Positions 45,291 to 55,410 of a stretch of DNA of 64,000 nucleotides are shown piece after piece. Each line of letters opens with the position of its first letter. Position 1 is the first letter of the stretch. Made by a program: the position numbers and the translations under genes. A model generated the notes under the pieces. It was not told where the DNA came from and ran no database searches. It saw only the letters and a list, made by a program, of their open reading frames with translations. Origin of the DNA: Nothopassalora personata (Eukaryota > Ascomycota > Dothideomycetes > Mycosphaerellales > Mycosphaerellaceae); NCBI GenBank assembly GCA_033816765.1, contig CM066295.1:2232001-2296000 (forward strand), written 5' to 3'.

Positions 45291-46506
45291 CTACTGACTC
45301 TTCTTCGCCTCCTGCTTCTTCCCAACAAACAAATGCATCGGACTGAAGATGCCCTCGCGTCCACCATCGCGGCAGGAGTACACACACATAGCGACCGTCT
45401 CCAAAGCATGCATACGAGCGGGATGACAACGACCCAGGATGTCAAGGAACTTCCAGATGCACCATTGGACATTGTACATCTTCTTGGTCAGCATGAAACA
45501 CTTGAACTTGTCCCACGAGCTCATGCCTGGATACTTCTGGCCGTCGAGGGTAGTCCTACAAGAAACCCAATCAGTCCACTGGCGATTTCTAGAAGTCCTC
45601 GCATGCGAGAACTTGAACTCACCACCATCCGATCGGATTCGACTTATCGAGCGCGCGATCCAGCTCAACCTCCATAGCGAAGCCCGCCTCCTCCAAAGCA
45701 TCGACATGAGCCTTGACAGTAATGAGTCTCGGCACCGAACTCCCCCTCTCAATCTCGCTGCGGATCTTGCGGTGTGCCGGGTCATTGTTATCATACTTAT
45801 CGGTAAGAACCCAATCCAGCAACCCGACTCTCCCCCCCGGCCTCAACACCCGATACACCTCCCGGCAGGCCTTGAGCATATCCGTGGCATGGCAAATAGC
45901 CTCAGTGGCATAAACAGCATCAAAGGAGGCGTCCGGAAACGGCAGATCCGTAAAAGTCCCCTTCACCATCCGGACCTGATCCTGCAGCCCTTCCTCGGCA
46001 TTATACTCATTCGACCGCTCCACGTGCAAATCATTGATCGTCACACCCGTCACATGACATCCCACGAACCTCGCAATCTCGCGAGCGGGAGCGCCAACGC
46101 CACAGCCCACATCCAGGACTTGCATCCAGGGTTTGAGCTCGAGGCTCAGCGCGAGGTGGTGCTCGTAGCGTGCCATGGCCGTGTCCCAGGACTCGCCAGG
46201 GGCGTACCCGCAAAAGTGGAAACGGTCGCCCCAGCCGCCTTGGTAGTGGTCGGTGATGAAGTCGTAGTAGGCCTCGGCCGCTTGGTCGCCATGTTTGTTG
46301 CGCTCGATGCGGTCCTCTTCGGTTTGGTCGACGTAGTCGGTTTCGCCCCAGATGTCTTGGTAGCGGGCGGCGGAATCGTAGGATTTGGTTTGTCCGGCGG
46401 CGCGGCCTTCTTCTTTGCTGACGGCGGCGCGGTCTTTGATGGCGTAGATGGAGTCTGAGACGTCTGGGGCGGACGTGGTGGCCGGGTTGTTGGATGCGGC
46501 GGTCAT
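45291..46506 (-). CDS. ERG6: sterol 24-C-methyltransferase-type SAM enzyme (ERG6 family)
   Basis: Two exons, 46506-45623 and 45555-45291, split by a 67-bp intron (GTGAGT donor, TTGTAG end), give 382 residues, the usual ERG6 length. The sterol-methyltransferase region GGWGDRFHFCGYAPGES is followed by motif I, VLDVGCGVGAPAREIARFVG, and the family block YATEAICHATDMLKACREVY. The C-terminal exon carries the sterol-MT-C type end GREGIFSPMHLFVGKK. ERG6 methylates zymosterol-like sterols at C-24 in the endoplasmic reticulum or lipid droplets during ergosterol synthesis. Some motif wording differs from the ERG6 sequences I know (for example GCGVGAPAR), so a paralogue with a different sterol or terpenoid substrate is possible. 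Confidence 0.82.
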
Positions 46507-47039
46507 GGTGCTGTGGGAACGTGGTGGAGGCGGGGGTAGCCGGTGATGTGCATGAGCAGCATGGTGGGTACTATTTGGGCTGTTCTCTGCCAGCTTTCAG
46601 AGTTGGGACTTGTGGCCGCATTTGGTGGATGGTGGGGTTGAGGCTGTCGGAAGTATTGTGGTCAACCGCCAGAGTGGATCGCATTGTGCTTGTTCCCATA
46701 GCTTAGTATTGTTCGTTGCGGTAGGTGTGAGCCGACAAGACCGTGGCGCCACATGCAAGGTTCAACAATTCGAACAAAGAAATGCCAAGACCCACGATTT
46801 CCGTTCAGCCGTCATTAATTGTATACCTGATCTGATTGTGAAGCATCTCTGGTTTGGAATGCCGATACTCGTGCCAACGTGAAAATCAGGAAATAACGAT
46901 CATCGTAGTCAAATGTCATTCATCAAGATCTCGTTAGGATATCAAGGCTAGTATGGCTATGCTATGCATCCCATCTCGACAGGTCCGAGGACTTTGGTTC
47001 CGCCAGTCACATTCCAAGAACCGTGCCAGAAGCTTCTCC
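46507..47039. other. intergenic stretch
   Basis: Promoter of the ERG6-type gene and 3' flank of the repeat protein gene. No further gene seen. Confidence 0.4.
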
Positions 47040-47777
47040 TTACAAAATATACGCAACAACACCAGCAACAAGCGCCGCAAGACCGCTAAGGGCATCAACG
47101 ACAGACGCAGCACCCTGATATGGGGTAAGAGAGCCCGATGGGTTAACAGCGCCGGTACCAGTTGGACCAACGCTGGTGCTGTTACCACTACTGTCAACCC
47201 GATGAGAGACACCAGTGACAGTGGCGGCAGCAGCAGCCGGGAAGCCACTACTGACGAGAGTAAGGTGTCCACTGATCTCAGTGCAGACCTGGCCTTCGGG
47301 GTACCGATGGGCAGGGTTGCATGCGTATCCAGTGTCTGCCGCAGCCTGGGAGACAGTAGTGGTAGGTGGGAGTAGCTTAAGACCACCGTCGACCGAGACA
47401 CATTGCCGCCCGTCTGGATACTGATGAGCTGGGTTGCAGGCGTATCCAGTGTCTGCCGCAGCCTGGGAGACAGTAGTGGTAGGTGGGAGTAGCGTAAAGC
47501 CACCGTCGACCGAGACGCATTGGCGGCCTTCTGGGTACTGATGAGCTGGGTTGCAGGCGTATCCAGTGGTGCTGGCAGAAGCAGCCGGGAGGTTGGCGGT
47601 CGCGGTCGCGCAGTAGTCGCGGATGCGGGCTGAGTCCTCGCCGTCACAGGTTTGCAGGTCACAGCTGCATATGACCTTTGCGGTGCCGTTTTTGATGCAT
47701 TGATTGTATGTGTCTAGGCAGTCCCCGGCGACAACGGCGGTGACGGCCGCAACCAATGCGAGGGTTTGGGAACGCAT
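47040..47777 (-). CDS. secreted, probably GPI-anchored protein with three internal repeats
   Basis: A single exon of 245 residues. An N-terminal signal peptide (MRSQTLALVAAVTAVVAG) is followed by a Cys-rich head (CLDTYNQCIKNGTAKVICSC). Three tandem repeats of about 38 residues follow, each starting TGYACNPAHQYPEGRQCV or close to it and the first two continuing SVDGG..LLPPTTTVSQAAAD. Repeats one and two are nearly identical also in DNA, so they duplicated or were homogenised recently; the third has diverged. A Ser/Gly/Thr linker and a hydrophobic end (VVDALSGLAALVAGVVAYIL) fit a GPI signal. Cell-surface location is inferred. The Cys pattern of the head recalls small fungal surface domains, but I cannot name one. 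Confidence 0.75.
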   Translation of the reverse strand: MRSQTLALVAAVTAVVAGDCLDTYNQCIKNGTAKVICSCDLQTCDGEDSARIRDYCATATANLPAASASTTGYACNPAHQYPEGRQCVSVDGGFTLLPPTTTVSQAAADTGYACNPAHQYPDGRQCVSVDGGLKLLPPTTTVSQAAADTGYACNPAHRYPEGQVCTEISGHLTLVSSGFPAAAAATVTGVSHRVDSSGNSTSVGPTGTGAVNPSGSLTPYQGAASVVDALSGLAALVAGVVAYIL

Positions 47778-49136
47778 GTTGAGGGCGGCGACTTTGGCGT
47801 CCTTCGTTGGCTTGTTCTGTCTTGAGCCGAGAAAGCGAAAGTGACGGTATCGAGGTCAAGTCGTGAGAATGAAGGTGTGAACGGGTGGTTGCAAGGGGAA
47901 AATATGACGACCCTTATATTTTTTTGTCATGTCCTGTTAAGCTTTGCAGCCTTTGCTCGTATAAGCCTTGGTCAAGGTTGTCGAGCCACGAAGGTTCTGG
48001 CCGCGGCGTTCGTATTCAGTGTCACGAAGCAAGACAGCAAGGTTGCTGACTACCGTCAATTGTACATAGCCGCGGAGCAACCGATGGAATGCTCTACTCA
48101 CGACTTCGGATACGGGTTCCATGTCATCGCCGACTATTTGCTGATCTTCATGGGGTGACGGGGTCCATTGTTCTATAGTTGCACATACACGTTTCATACA
48201 GGATTGGAACGGACTGCAGCATTGTGGTTGGTGGCTCTGCGGGATCGATCATGGGACGAGCCTGCGAACTATTCAATCGGACCATCGTTGTCGCGCCACG
48301 CCGTGTGCACCGCCGCGGAGTTGCGGCAGATATCGTCGAGTGTTGTGGATCACGGTGGATGTGCTACACGCTTAGCAGAAAATACATTCTTCTTCATTAG
48401 GAATAGAAAGAAGACAGGGAATACTAACTACAGTACACACACGTACGAGGGTTGTATTTTCTATTTTGGGAACCTCGCAGGAGACGTCATACACAACAGC
48501 CGCCGCTTACCGGGCCCTCGTGAAGTTCTGCTGCCGGGAATCGCGCCCACCTCGGGTCCCACCTCGGGTCCCACCACGTGTTTCACGTTAACTGTTAATA
48601 ATGGATCACGTCCACTCGAAAGAGCAACGCAGATTGAGGAGGATCGCTGCGTCGACACGATGATCATGATAATGTGTGTGTGTGTGTGAGAGAGAGAGAG
48701 ACGTTCGGCGACATGACTGTCTCACAATACGAACCTCAGCCGAGTGGAACTTTTACGCCTGGGTACTGCAATTTGCAAGACGTTTCGAAGATGCGTCGTC
48801 TTGCGCCCATTGAAAGCGTTGGAATGCAGTTATTGTGGTCGCATGGAACGTTCCAGCTTCGAGACATTATTGCTTTCAGACTCCGCGGAAATCTCGCATA
48901 CGTACGCTATTCGCTCACCTCCACGTGCTGCCTGGACGCAACGTGAGACACAACGTGAAAGTGCCGACTGAAAGACACCACCACGATGATTCTTCGTTGT
49001 GGAACGAGGCACAATCATAGTAGTGTGTGTGTCATCAATCGTGTCCTAGCATGACAACATCTATATCTTGCTCTTCACAGTGTCCCTATACACAAAAGCC
49101 TCAGCCTCGTTCTTGCCCATTAAATACAACCAAAGC
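47778..49136. other. gene-free interval, 1.36 kb
   Basis: No supported gene. It contains a direct duplication of CTCGGGTCCCAC near 48553-48575 and the TG/GA microsatellite listed below. Open frames here are not conserved as far as I can see. Confidence 0.4.
48673..48701. repeat. compound (TG)n(AG)n microsatellite
   Basis: Eight TG units run directly into six AG units. Simple-sequence DNA in a gene-free interval. Confidence 0.9.
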
Positions 49137-50066
49137 TTACGATCTCCTGTGCATCTGCGTCGCACTCGCCTGGTGGTTCGGAAAAACCAACATATCCGCA
49201 ATCACCACATTCTCCGGCCTGCCCGCACTCCATACAACCGTCTCCGCAATGTCATCCGGCGTGAGAGGAGTCACACCCTCATATACCTTATCCGCCTTCG
49301 CCTTGTCACCATAGAATCTCACGACGCTGAACTCCGTCTCAACCTGACCTGGGTCGATCTCAATCACCCTGATCCTCGTCGAGATCAATTCCGCACGGAT
49401 GGCTTCGGTAAATGTCCTGACTGCAGCTTTTGTAGCGCAGTAGATGCTGCCTCCTGGGTAGCCTTGTCGTCCCGCGATGGAGCCGATGTTGATGATGTCG
49501 CCTGCGCCCTCGCCGTTGTTGCGGACCTTGTATTGTTTGAGGACGGCGTTGGTCATGTTGATCAGACCGTTGACGTTCGTGTCTATCATGACCCTGATGT
49601 CCTCTCCCTTGATGTCGCCTGCCTTGTCCACGCCCTTGACGAGTCCGGCATTGTTGACGAGGACATCGATTTGCTTGAACTCTTGAGGAAGGTTCTGGAA
49701 GAAGTCGCGGACTTGGTCGGCTTTGCTGACGTCGAGTTGGACTGGTAGGACTTTGACGCCATCTCCTACTTCCTTCTTGATGTCTTCGGCGAGTTGTTTG
49801 AGGGCGTCGATTCGGCGTGCTGTGAGGATGAGTTTAAGGTTGTTTGGCGATGCGCGGGCAAATTCGAGGGCGGTGCTCTTGCCGATTCCACTGGATGCGC
49901 CTGTGACGACTACGGTCTTGCCTTCAAGACGCTTGCCCATAGATGAAGTCATTCTGAGAGCCTGGATGCTGTGTTGCAGTGGGGTGATTGTGGTCCTCGG
50001 TCGGCTGAGCTGTGCAATGGATGCGTTGAAAGTACGGAAAAAGTGTCTTGACTTGAGGAAACTCAT
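49137..50066 (-). CDS. short-chain dehydrogenase of the YMR226C/YdfG type
   Basis: A single exon of 309 residues. The cofactor motif TVVVTGASSGIGKSTALEFA begins near residue 51, the NNAG motif (DVLVNNAGLVKGVDKAGDI) lies in the middle, and the catalytic Ser, Tyr and Lys are in IGSIAGRQGYPGGSIYCATK. The later block IRVIEIDPGQVETEFSVVRF is typical of the NADP-dependent 3-hydroxy-acid/serine dehydrogenase group that includes yeast YMR226C. An in-frame Met at position 39 (minus-strand 49952) would give the usual short form; the longer form has an Arg-rich, acid-free N-terminus (FLKSRHFFRTFNASIAQLSR) that could target mitochondria. Broad substrate reduction is likely. Confidence 0.88.
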   Translation of the reverse strand: MSFLKSRHFFRTFNASIAQLSRPRTTITPLQHSIQALRMTSSMGKRLEGKTVVVTGASSGIGKSTALEFARASPNNLKLILTARRIDALKQLAEDIKKEVGDGVKVLPVQLDVSKADQVRDFFQNLPQEFKQIDVLVNNAGLVKGVDKAGDIKGEDIRVMIDTNVNGLINMTNAVLKQYKVRNNGEGAGDIINIGSIAGRQGYPGGSIYCATKAAVRTFTEAIRAELISTRIRVIEIDPGQVETEFSVVRFYGDKAKADKVYEGVTPLTPDDIAETVVWSAGRPENVVIADMLVFPNHQASATQMHRRS

Positions 50067-50490
50067 GTGTCTGGATATGTACAGGTAATGACTGGACTGG
50101 GAGGAGACTTCTTGCTTCGGGTCAAAGATAATGCTGAAGGAATGTCCAATGCTTGGAGCTCAGAGAGCTGCAAGTGGGGTTTGCCGATGACGGACAGCTA
50201 GCCGGGGATATGGTGCAATTAACGTCAGGAAGATTTTACTGTTGAAACATATTGCTCGGCGACCATCGCTCTGATACTTTGTAACCCTTACGGTTTTGCA
50301 TGCAATGCTTGCTATGGATAATTTTGGTGAGGTGTGAAAGTGGTGCCTGAGGCGAGTGCCAAGACCTGAGCATTCACCTCCAAGGCAGGCACATCCTCGA
50401 AGCTCGTATAAGCGTTCAAGCACTTCAGGCTCTTTGAGAGGTATATATCCAATGAGGAACCTGCTTACTCATCCGGCAACCCACGTCGTT
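50067..50490. other. intergenic stretch
   Basis: Promoter side of the SDR gene and upstream flank of the tRNA-like locus. Nothing else seen. Confidence 0.4.
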
Positions 50491-50628
50491 GGTCTTATAG
50501 TGTAGCGGTTATCACATCGGATTCTGATTGCATCAATCAATGTTCCGGGAACCCGTAAGTTGAGCAAAGCGATCAATAATTCAACTCCCTAACAAGCCGT
50601 CAGAGGTTCGATTCCTGGTAGTAAGACA
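50491..50628 (+). tRNA. tRNA-Gln(CTG)-like sequence with a long internal insert
   Basis: The 5' half is an excellent match in form to eukaryotic tRNA-Gln: acceptor strand GGTCTTA, A-box region TAGTGTAGCGGTTATCAC, anticodon arm TCGGA-TTCTGAT with anticodon CTG. The 3' end TAAGACA can pair six of seven acceptor positions. Between them lie about 70 extra bases instead of a few, and the T arm (AGAGG-TTCGATT-CCTGG) pairs only three of five positions, with three spare bases before the acceptor strand. It may hold an intron after position 37, or be a damaged pseudogene. Confidence is for the tRNA origin, not for function. Confidence 0.5.
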
Positions 50629-51481
50629 TCACTGTGCTAGTTATTTCAGTTGTAGTGTTATCTAACAATCATTAGGGACCTTTCTACCAACAAGCTAAGC
50701 TTGGACGCCTGTTCTTTTGCCCTTGTTTGGACTTGGGCCAAGAAGTTTTTGCTATTCCTTCCTTGTGTCCAGTGCACAATATCAACCTGACGAAGACATT
50801 TCTAGCCTATCTCGTACGTCTTTTCTAGGGTGAGTCGTTACATCAACTTGTCTCTAACATATGTCCCGTAGAGCACTCAGCGTTTTGCCTTTGTAAGAAT
50901 ATATCATAGCTCTCAATCGACCGTAACAATGCGGGAAGATTTGTGATGCTGTAGGGCTATAGTAACATTTGCAGCATCGATCACATAGTGCAAAGAGACT
51001 TCTATACGAAGCAGTGAATTTGTAACGTCGAGCTATATACACATTGAAATGCGCGGTTGACCCGGACCTTGCGCGAACGATCTGGAGCTCGGCTGCGACG
51101 ATGTCTAATAAGAGTTCGATGAAAACCTTGTTGGGTCAAATTCGTTCCCACTCGGATAGAGCTATCCATAGGTGACTAGTTACAGCTTCGGTGTAGACCT
51201 CGAGATGGCGAAGGGGCTCGTGCGCGTTGCACAACGGAGACTCAGTCGCGGCAAGAAACTAGGCAATTTGGTCGCAACTGCTAGTAGACTGTAACACTCT
51301 GCCCAGGACGGCGCAGGCTACATAAGAGGAGAGCATTTATAGTGAAGATCAAGTGAGGAGAAAGATAAAGAATATTGGAGCTAGCAATCGACCGATACTC
51401 GACTTCATCCCGACGACCGCGTTCGCCCTCCTAAAATCCAATCATTGGAATAACCTCCTCCTCACCACGCCTCCAAGACCC
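50629..51481. other. gene-free interval
   Basis: No conserved coding or RNA signal recognised. Confidence 0.35.
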
Positions 51482-52596
51482 TTAGAAATTCGCCGTCCCA
51501 TTGCCATAACTAGCAACCCCGCGCTCCACATTCGCCGGCGTACTCGTAAAGAAGAAAACCCACCTCTTACTCTCCCTCGCCAGCGTCGCCACCTTCTCCA
51601 AACCCACCTTCTCCCCCAACGGCATCCCCTAACAAGCTAAAATCCACTTATGCAAGCCCTCTCTTCCACTGCCTAGCTGTGGTAGCGGAAACGCCTCGAA
51701 CGTCGGACTATCGCCTGCGACAGCCGCGAAACAACAATCGTGAAGCTAGTCGCGGACCGCGTCTTCTTACTTAACGCTAGCCCAAGCCTGGATCTCGTTA
51801 TCGGAGCCTTCTATAGCGAAGACGCGCTTGCCGATCTCGGTGTTTTGGGAGGAGGAGCGGGAGTAGTAGTCTTCTATGAAGCCGGAGCGGATGAAGAGGA
51901 TGTCGCCGATTTAGATGTCCCCACCCTAGAAGGCGGGGCGAGTGTCGGTGCCTTGAGATTTACCGGTAGCGGCGAGGGTTTCGTAGGAGATTTCGTGCTT
52001 AGTCGCGGAGTCGTATTTAATGCCCTGTGATGTTGCCTAGGCGCGGTAGTCTAGCAATGCTATGCGAAGCATTAGCTTCTCGGCCTGAAGCTTGGTTTGT
52101 AGTCACACCTTCTGGCAAAACTATGCTGACTCCAGTGATGGATACTATCTCTATTATTCGGGTTCTCTCGATTAATATCAGCACTAGTCACGCTATTGTG
52201 GAACTGTCCCTTCTCGTGGTGCGCTACATGTCTAAACCCATCCCACTGGGTGCCGCTCTGCGTATTTAGAGAATAAGCATCATCATAAGCCAAATTCTTC
52301 CTTAGCGGCTTAATATCATGCTGGAAAGCTTGTCGTCCAAAAGCTGGAAACTCCGGCACATTTAGCGGCAGATCAGTCCTTGCAACCTCACCGATTTTAA
52401 TCTCTAGTGCGGCTGCTTTAACACGGGTTGGAGTCAGGACATTAAGACGCCCGATATGATCGTCTTGGCCCCAGCAACCAGGCAGCGAACTTCGGTGCGC
52501 TGCCGACGGCGGGAAGTTCATGAATTGTAGGGAACTCCTTGGATTCGGGGATTCTAAGGTTTGGTCGCTATCTCGAATTTGAGAGGAAACGTGCAA
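51482..52596 (-). pseudogene. decayed cyclase-family metal-dependent hydrolase
   Basis: The minus strand carries most of a fungal putative-cyclase (kynurenine-formamidase-like fold) gene. The first part, open from 52596 to about 52072, has WGQDDHIGRLNVLTPTRVKA, NTQSGTQWDGFRHVAHHE and DSIHHWSQHSF, with the metal-site GTQWDGFRH region intact. Then a frameshift follows, and later blocks are cut by stops: SQGTDTRPAF, stop, GGDI, stop, then GDILFIRSGFIEDYYSRS and HDCCFAAVAGDSPTFEAFPL, ending with GMPLGEKVGLEKVATLARES and RWVFFFTSTPANVERGVAS. Several breaks look like C-to-T changes. The gene cannot make a full protein, but its order is fully traceable. Confidence 0.75.
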
Positions 52597-53159
52597 AGGA
52601 CTTTTAGTATATGGAGTTCTCTTTGAAAGGTCAACGTGTTGAATACTTATTACTTTTTTGTCTGCTCGGTGGATTTGGTTAGCGGAATGATGCTAGGGTG
52701 ACTCCCGCAGTTCTGCCAGTATTTGTGCAATATGTGACCTTGATGCAAAAAACTCTGTTCATCTTGTGTGCTCTATGCCTCAAGACATGAGCATACTTAG
52801 ACCTCGATTTGTAGTCCGCGACCGCATCTCTCGCGTATCCGGTTATTGCATTCAGCTGTGAAGAGTTCTCTGCAGATCCGTACTGCCGAGTTAGTGAGGG
52901 GTTGTCAGCCGTAGATATGAATGAGATCGTAGGCAAGAATGTGTCTGCGATATCTCGTGTCATAGAGATTATGTCTCTAGTTAAGTGTCATGTTTCGTAA
53001 GTAATAGTGTCATTTACTTGCTGACATCACCCAGCTTCTCTAATCAAGACTTGCCCAGTCTTTGGTCGGGACTTGGGTGGGACATCGTGCCTCCATCTCT
53101 CGTCGTCTTCGCTTCTTCTAGATGGCGTTAGTAAGGTCGAAATTTATCGTGCTCATGAC
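52597..53159. other. intergenic stretch
   Basis: No gene recognised. Confidence 0.4.
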
Positions 53160-54281
53160 TTACTCAAACTCCATCGTCACTTCCTTCGGCTCGGGCCCAT
53201 GTTCTTGAGCGTAGGAAGCCCCAGAATGGACTGACATAGCATCATCACGAGCGAGTGGAGGTTCCTGTGTGATGGAAGGTTTCTTCTTCTCACGTCTAGC
53301 AAAGAGCTTCGTGACCGATTGGCGTAGCGAGGGCGCCTGAGCCTCTGCTGTTGACATGGAACTGGTCGAGTTTCGTGAATAGGTCGCTCCATTTTCCGTT
53401 GACATTCTGCTTTGCGGTGTCGACGCCTTTGGTATCTGCCTCTGTATCCACATAGGAGATTCGTACCGCGAATCTTTGACGGATGCCTGCCTTGTTTTGC
53501 TCGTGGCATCGACCAGGTCCTGCATCTCGGGCTCGATCCACAGTGGTTGGCATGGCCTGCGTTTGCCTTTCTCGCAAAGACTCTTCATTTCTTCGAGATC
53601 TTCATCTTGCCATCCTATTCGCATGAGGCCAATCTTGTTGTGTATCCAGTCACTGGACAAGCCTGTCGCTTTGGCACGATCTGCAACTTCTGCCATGTAC
53701 ATTATGAGGCGGCCATTCTGCATGTCAAAGATGTGATCCGTGATACATGCCATGCACTCGAACGGCGTGTCCCGATCTCGAATTTGCGCAGAGTCATGAG
53801 ATCCCTTGCAGTTGGAGGCACAGACTTCGGGCGTGGCGGTACAGATAGTGTGACCACAAGTCAATTCATGGCGAAGGCTGTACGTGATACACGACAAAAC
53901 GAAATGCGCATCGATGAATGCACTCGCCACATCATCAAACGGCACTTCAGATGCTTCTTTCTTCGCAATTTGCTTGTGCTTTACCGCTGATTTGGGTCTC
54001 ACGGCGCTGTCAATCTCGGGTTCATAGGCTCCGTTGAACCTGCTAGGTTCGCCATCGTCCTTCTCGTGCACAAAGGCCATTCGCTCGCCTTCGTGCCTTC
54101 CTGGAAGATCGTGAACATTTACAACTCGCGGCCGGCGCGGAAAGTTGGTGAAAGACTGGCCATGTCGTGGGAACTCTGGAATGATCCGGCCATTCCGTTT
54201 CCTCGGCGCGGGCGGTGTGTCCATGTCACTTTTAGAATAGACCGATAGTGATCTCGGAGTCTGGGGCGGGCTTGGAGGCAT
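53160..54281 (-). CDS. orphan protein with a Cys/His-rich segment
   Basis: From the ATG at 54281 the frame gives 373 residues, but it stays open upstream to about 54524. An earlier ATG at 54584 in the same frame is separated only by one TGA at 54525-54527. The N-terminal half is basic, Ser/Pro-rich and disordered. The middle has a possible zinc-binding cluster, YSLRHELTCGHTICTATPEV then CASNCKGSH and later FECMACITDHIF. A helical part with WIHNKIGLMRIGWQDEDLEE follows, then another disordered tail. No family is recognised. An unseen upstream exon spliced at the TTCCAG near 54521 would also explain the long open frame. Confidence 0.6.
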   Translation of the reverse strand: MPPSPPQTPRSLSVYSKSDMDTPPAPRKRNGRIIPEFPRHGQSFTNFPRRPRVVNVHDLPGRHEGERMAFVHEKDDGEPSRFNGAYEPEIDSAVRPKSAVKHKQIAKKEASEVPFDDVASAFIDAHFVLSCITYSLRHELTCGHTICTATPEVCASNCKGSHDSAQIRDRDTPFECMACITDHIFDMQNGRLIMYMAEVADRAKATGLSSDWIHNKIGLMRIGWQDEDLEEMKSLCEKGKRRPCQPLWIEPEMQDLVDATSKTRQASVKDSRYESPMWIQRQIPKASTPQSRMSTENGATYSRNSTSSMSTAEAQAPSLRQSVTKLFARREKKKPSITQEPPLARDDAMSVHSGASYAQEHGPEPKEVTMEFE

Positions 54282-55410
54282 GGTGACTTTTGGTTGAGCT
54301 GGTCTTGCTTCACAACAGGAGGTTGTGCTGTCGCGTCGGTGCAAGTCTTGCTCTAATGTATGCCCGAAGCTTGAACGTTTAAGAAGCAGATCTGGGGACT
54401 CGAAGGCTGAAGAGCGTCTTGAGGAGCGCCGGCTTTTGTGTTTGCTTTGTCGCTTCGGTGTCAAAGGACCTTCGAACAAGGCTTTGTGTGGAATCAGAAT
54501 ATGGTCTCCTCGCTCTGGAACAAGTCATTGTTCCAGAGGCAGGCATAGAAAGCCTTGGCCCGAAGAGTTTTCTGTGGTTTCCATTGCGCCTGATGCATTC
54601 ACGTGAGTGATGCGTTGGTGGTGATGCCATGGGCAATTGTATCAGCAGTGAAGGTCGCAAGAGCTGCAAAGGAGTGCGGTGATGTGCGGTTACCCTTCAG
54701 GCTACTGTACAGTGCCATAAGCCGGCTGCTTCCGAGCTGTGTTGGCGCACAACCATGGCTGTGACCGGGTTCTCCAGGTGTTTCTGCAGGGTGCGATGCG
54801 CCGTACAGCAAATGATATGCAAAGCTAGTGTGCGTGCGTGATACTGTAGCTCGCATCTGAGGTTGGCTGTGCTGGGGTCGTCCAGGACAGGACCGATATA
54901 GGCCTACCCTTGGCTTTCATCAAAAGCTGAGGCCACAACCATGAACTTGGTCCTAAAGGGAATGAATGGCTGCTGAACTGGGAGTTGTCCTGGGCGCCAC
55001 GGAGTGTAGACCGATGCTGGTAGCCTTGTAAAGAGTTTATCTCCAGTATCTTCCAGCTAGCTGCCGTCAACCTTTCATGTAGTTGCCCTAAAGTTTAATG
55101 ACAGCGTCAATGCATCATCATCATCCCCCGCGCAGGATTTCTATTCTAGCAGCAGGGCCGGCGCGTGCCAAATGATAAGGCTTTAAGCGAGCTGCCTCCT
55201 CGTATGTATGACACAGGTCGTGGCGACGCTGCGAGTGCCTCCCTTCTTTCGTGCGATCGAACGCTTCTACACTTTCATTCGGCAGATCGGGAGCTTCTAA
55301 CAGCTTCTCCGCTCGCTATATGTGGTCATGAGGGTAGAGGTGTCTGCTGAATGACAGCACTGCCCTCCTTCACCACTGCCATCCTGCTGAAGACCACCGG
55401 CATCGCAACC
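54282..55410. other. intergenic stretch and possible 5' extension of the orphan gene
   Basis: The first 300 bases may be coding or 5' leader of the minus-strand orphan gene. The rest has no supported gene and holds the epoxide hydrolase promoter. Confidence 0.4.

Noticed and set aside
45439..46458. 339-codon plus-strand open frame
   Set aside because: Antisense to the ERG6-type gene, with low-complexity V/G/A content at its end typical of a shadow frame.
46934..47662. 242-codon minus-strand frame with repeats
   Set aside because: It overlaps the GPI-type repeat protein in another frame on the same strand; the repeats are only a reflection of the real gene's repeats, and it lacks a signal peptide.
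51740..52030. 96-codon plus-strand frame rich in V, G and D
   Set aside because: Antisense to the decayed cyclase gene; the minus strand carries the recognisable motifs.
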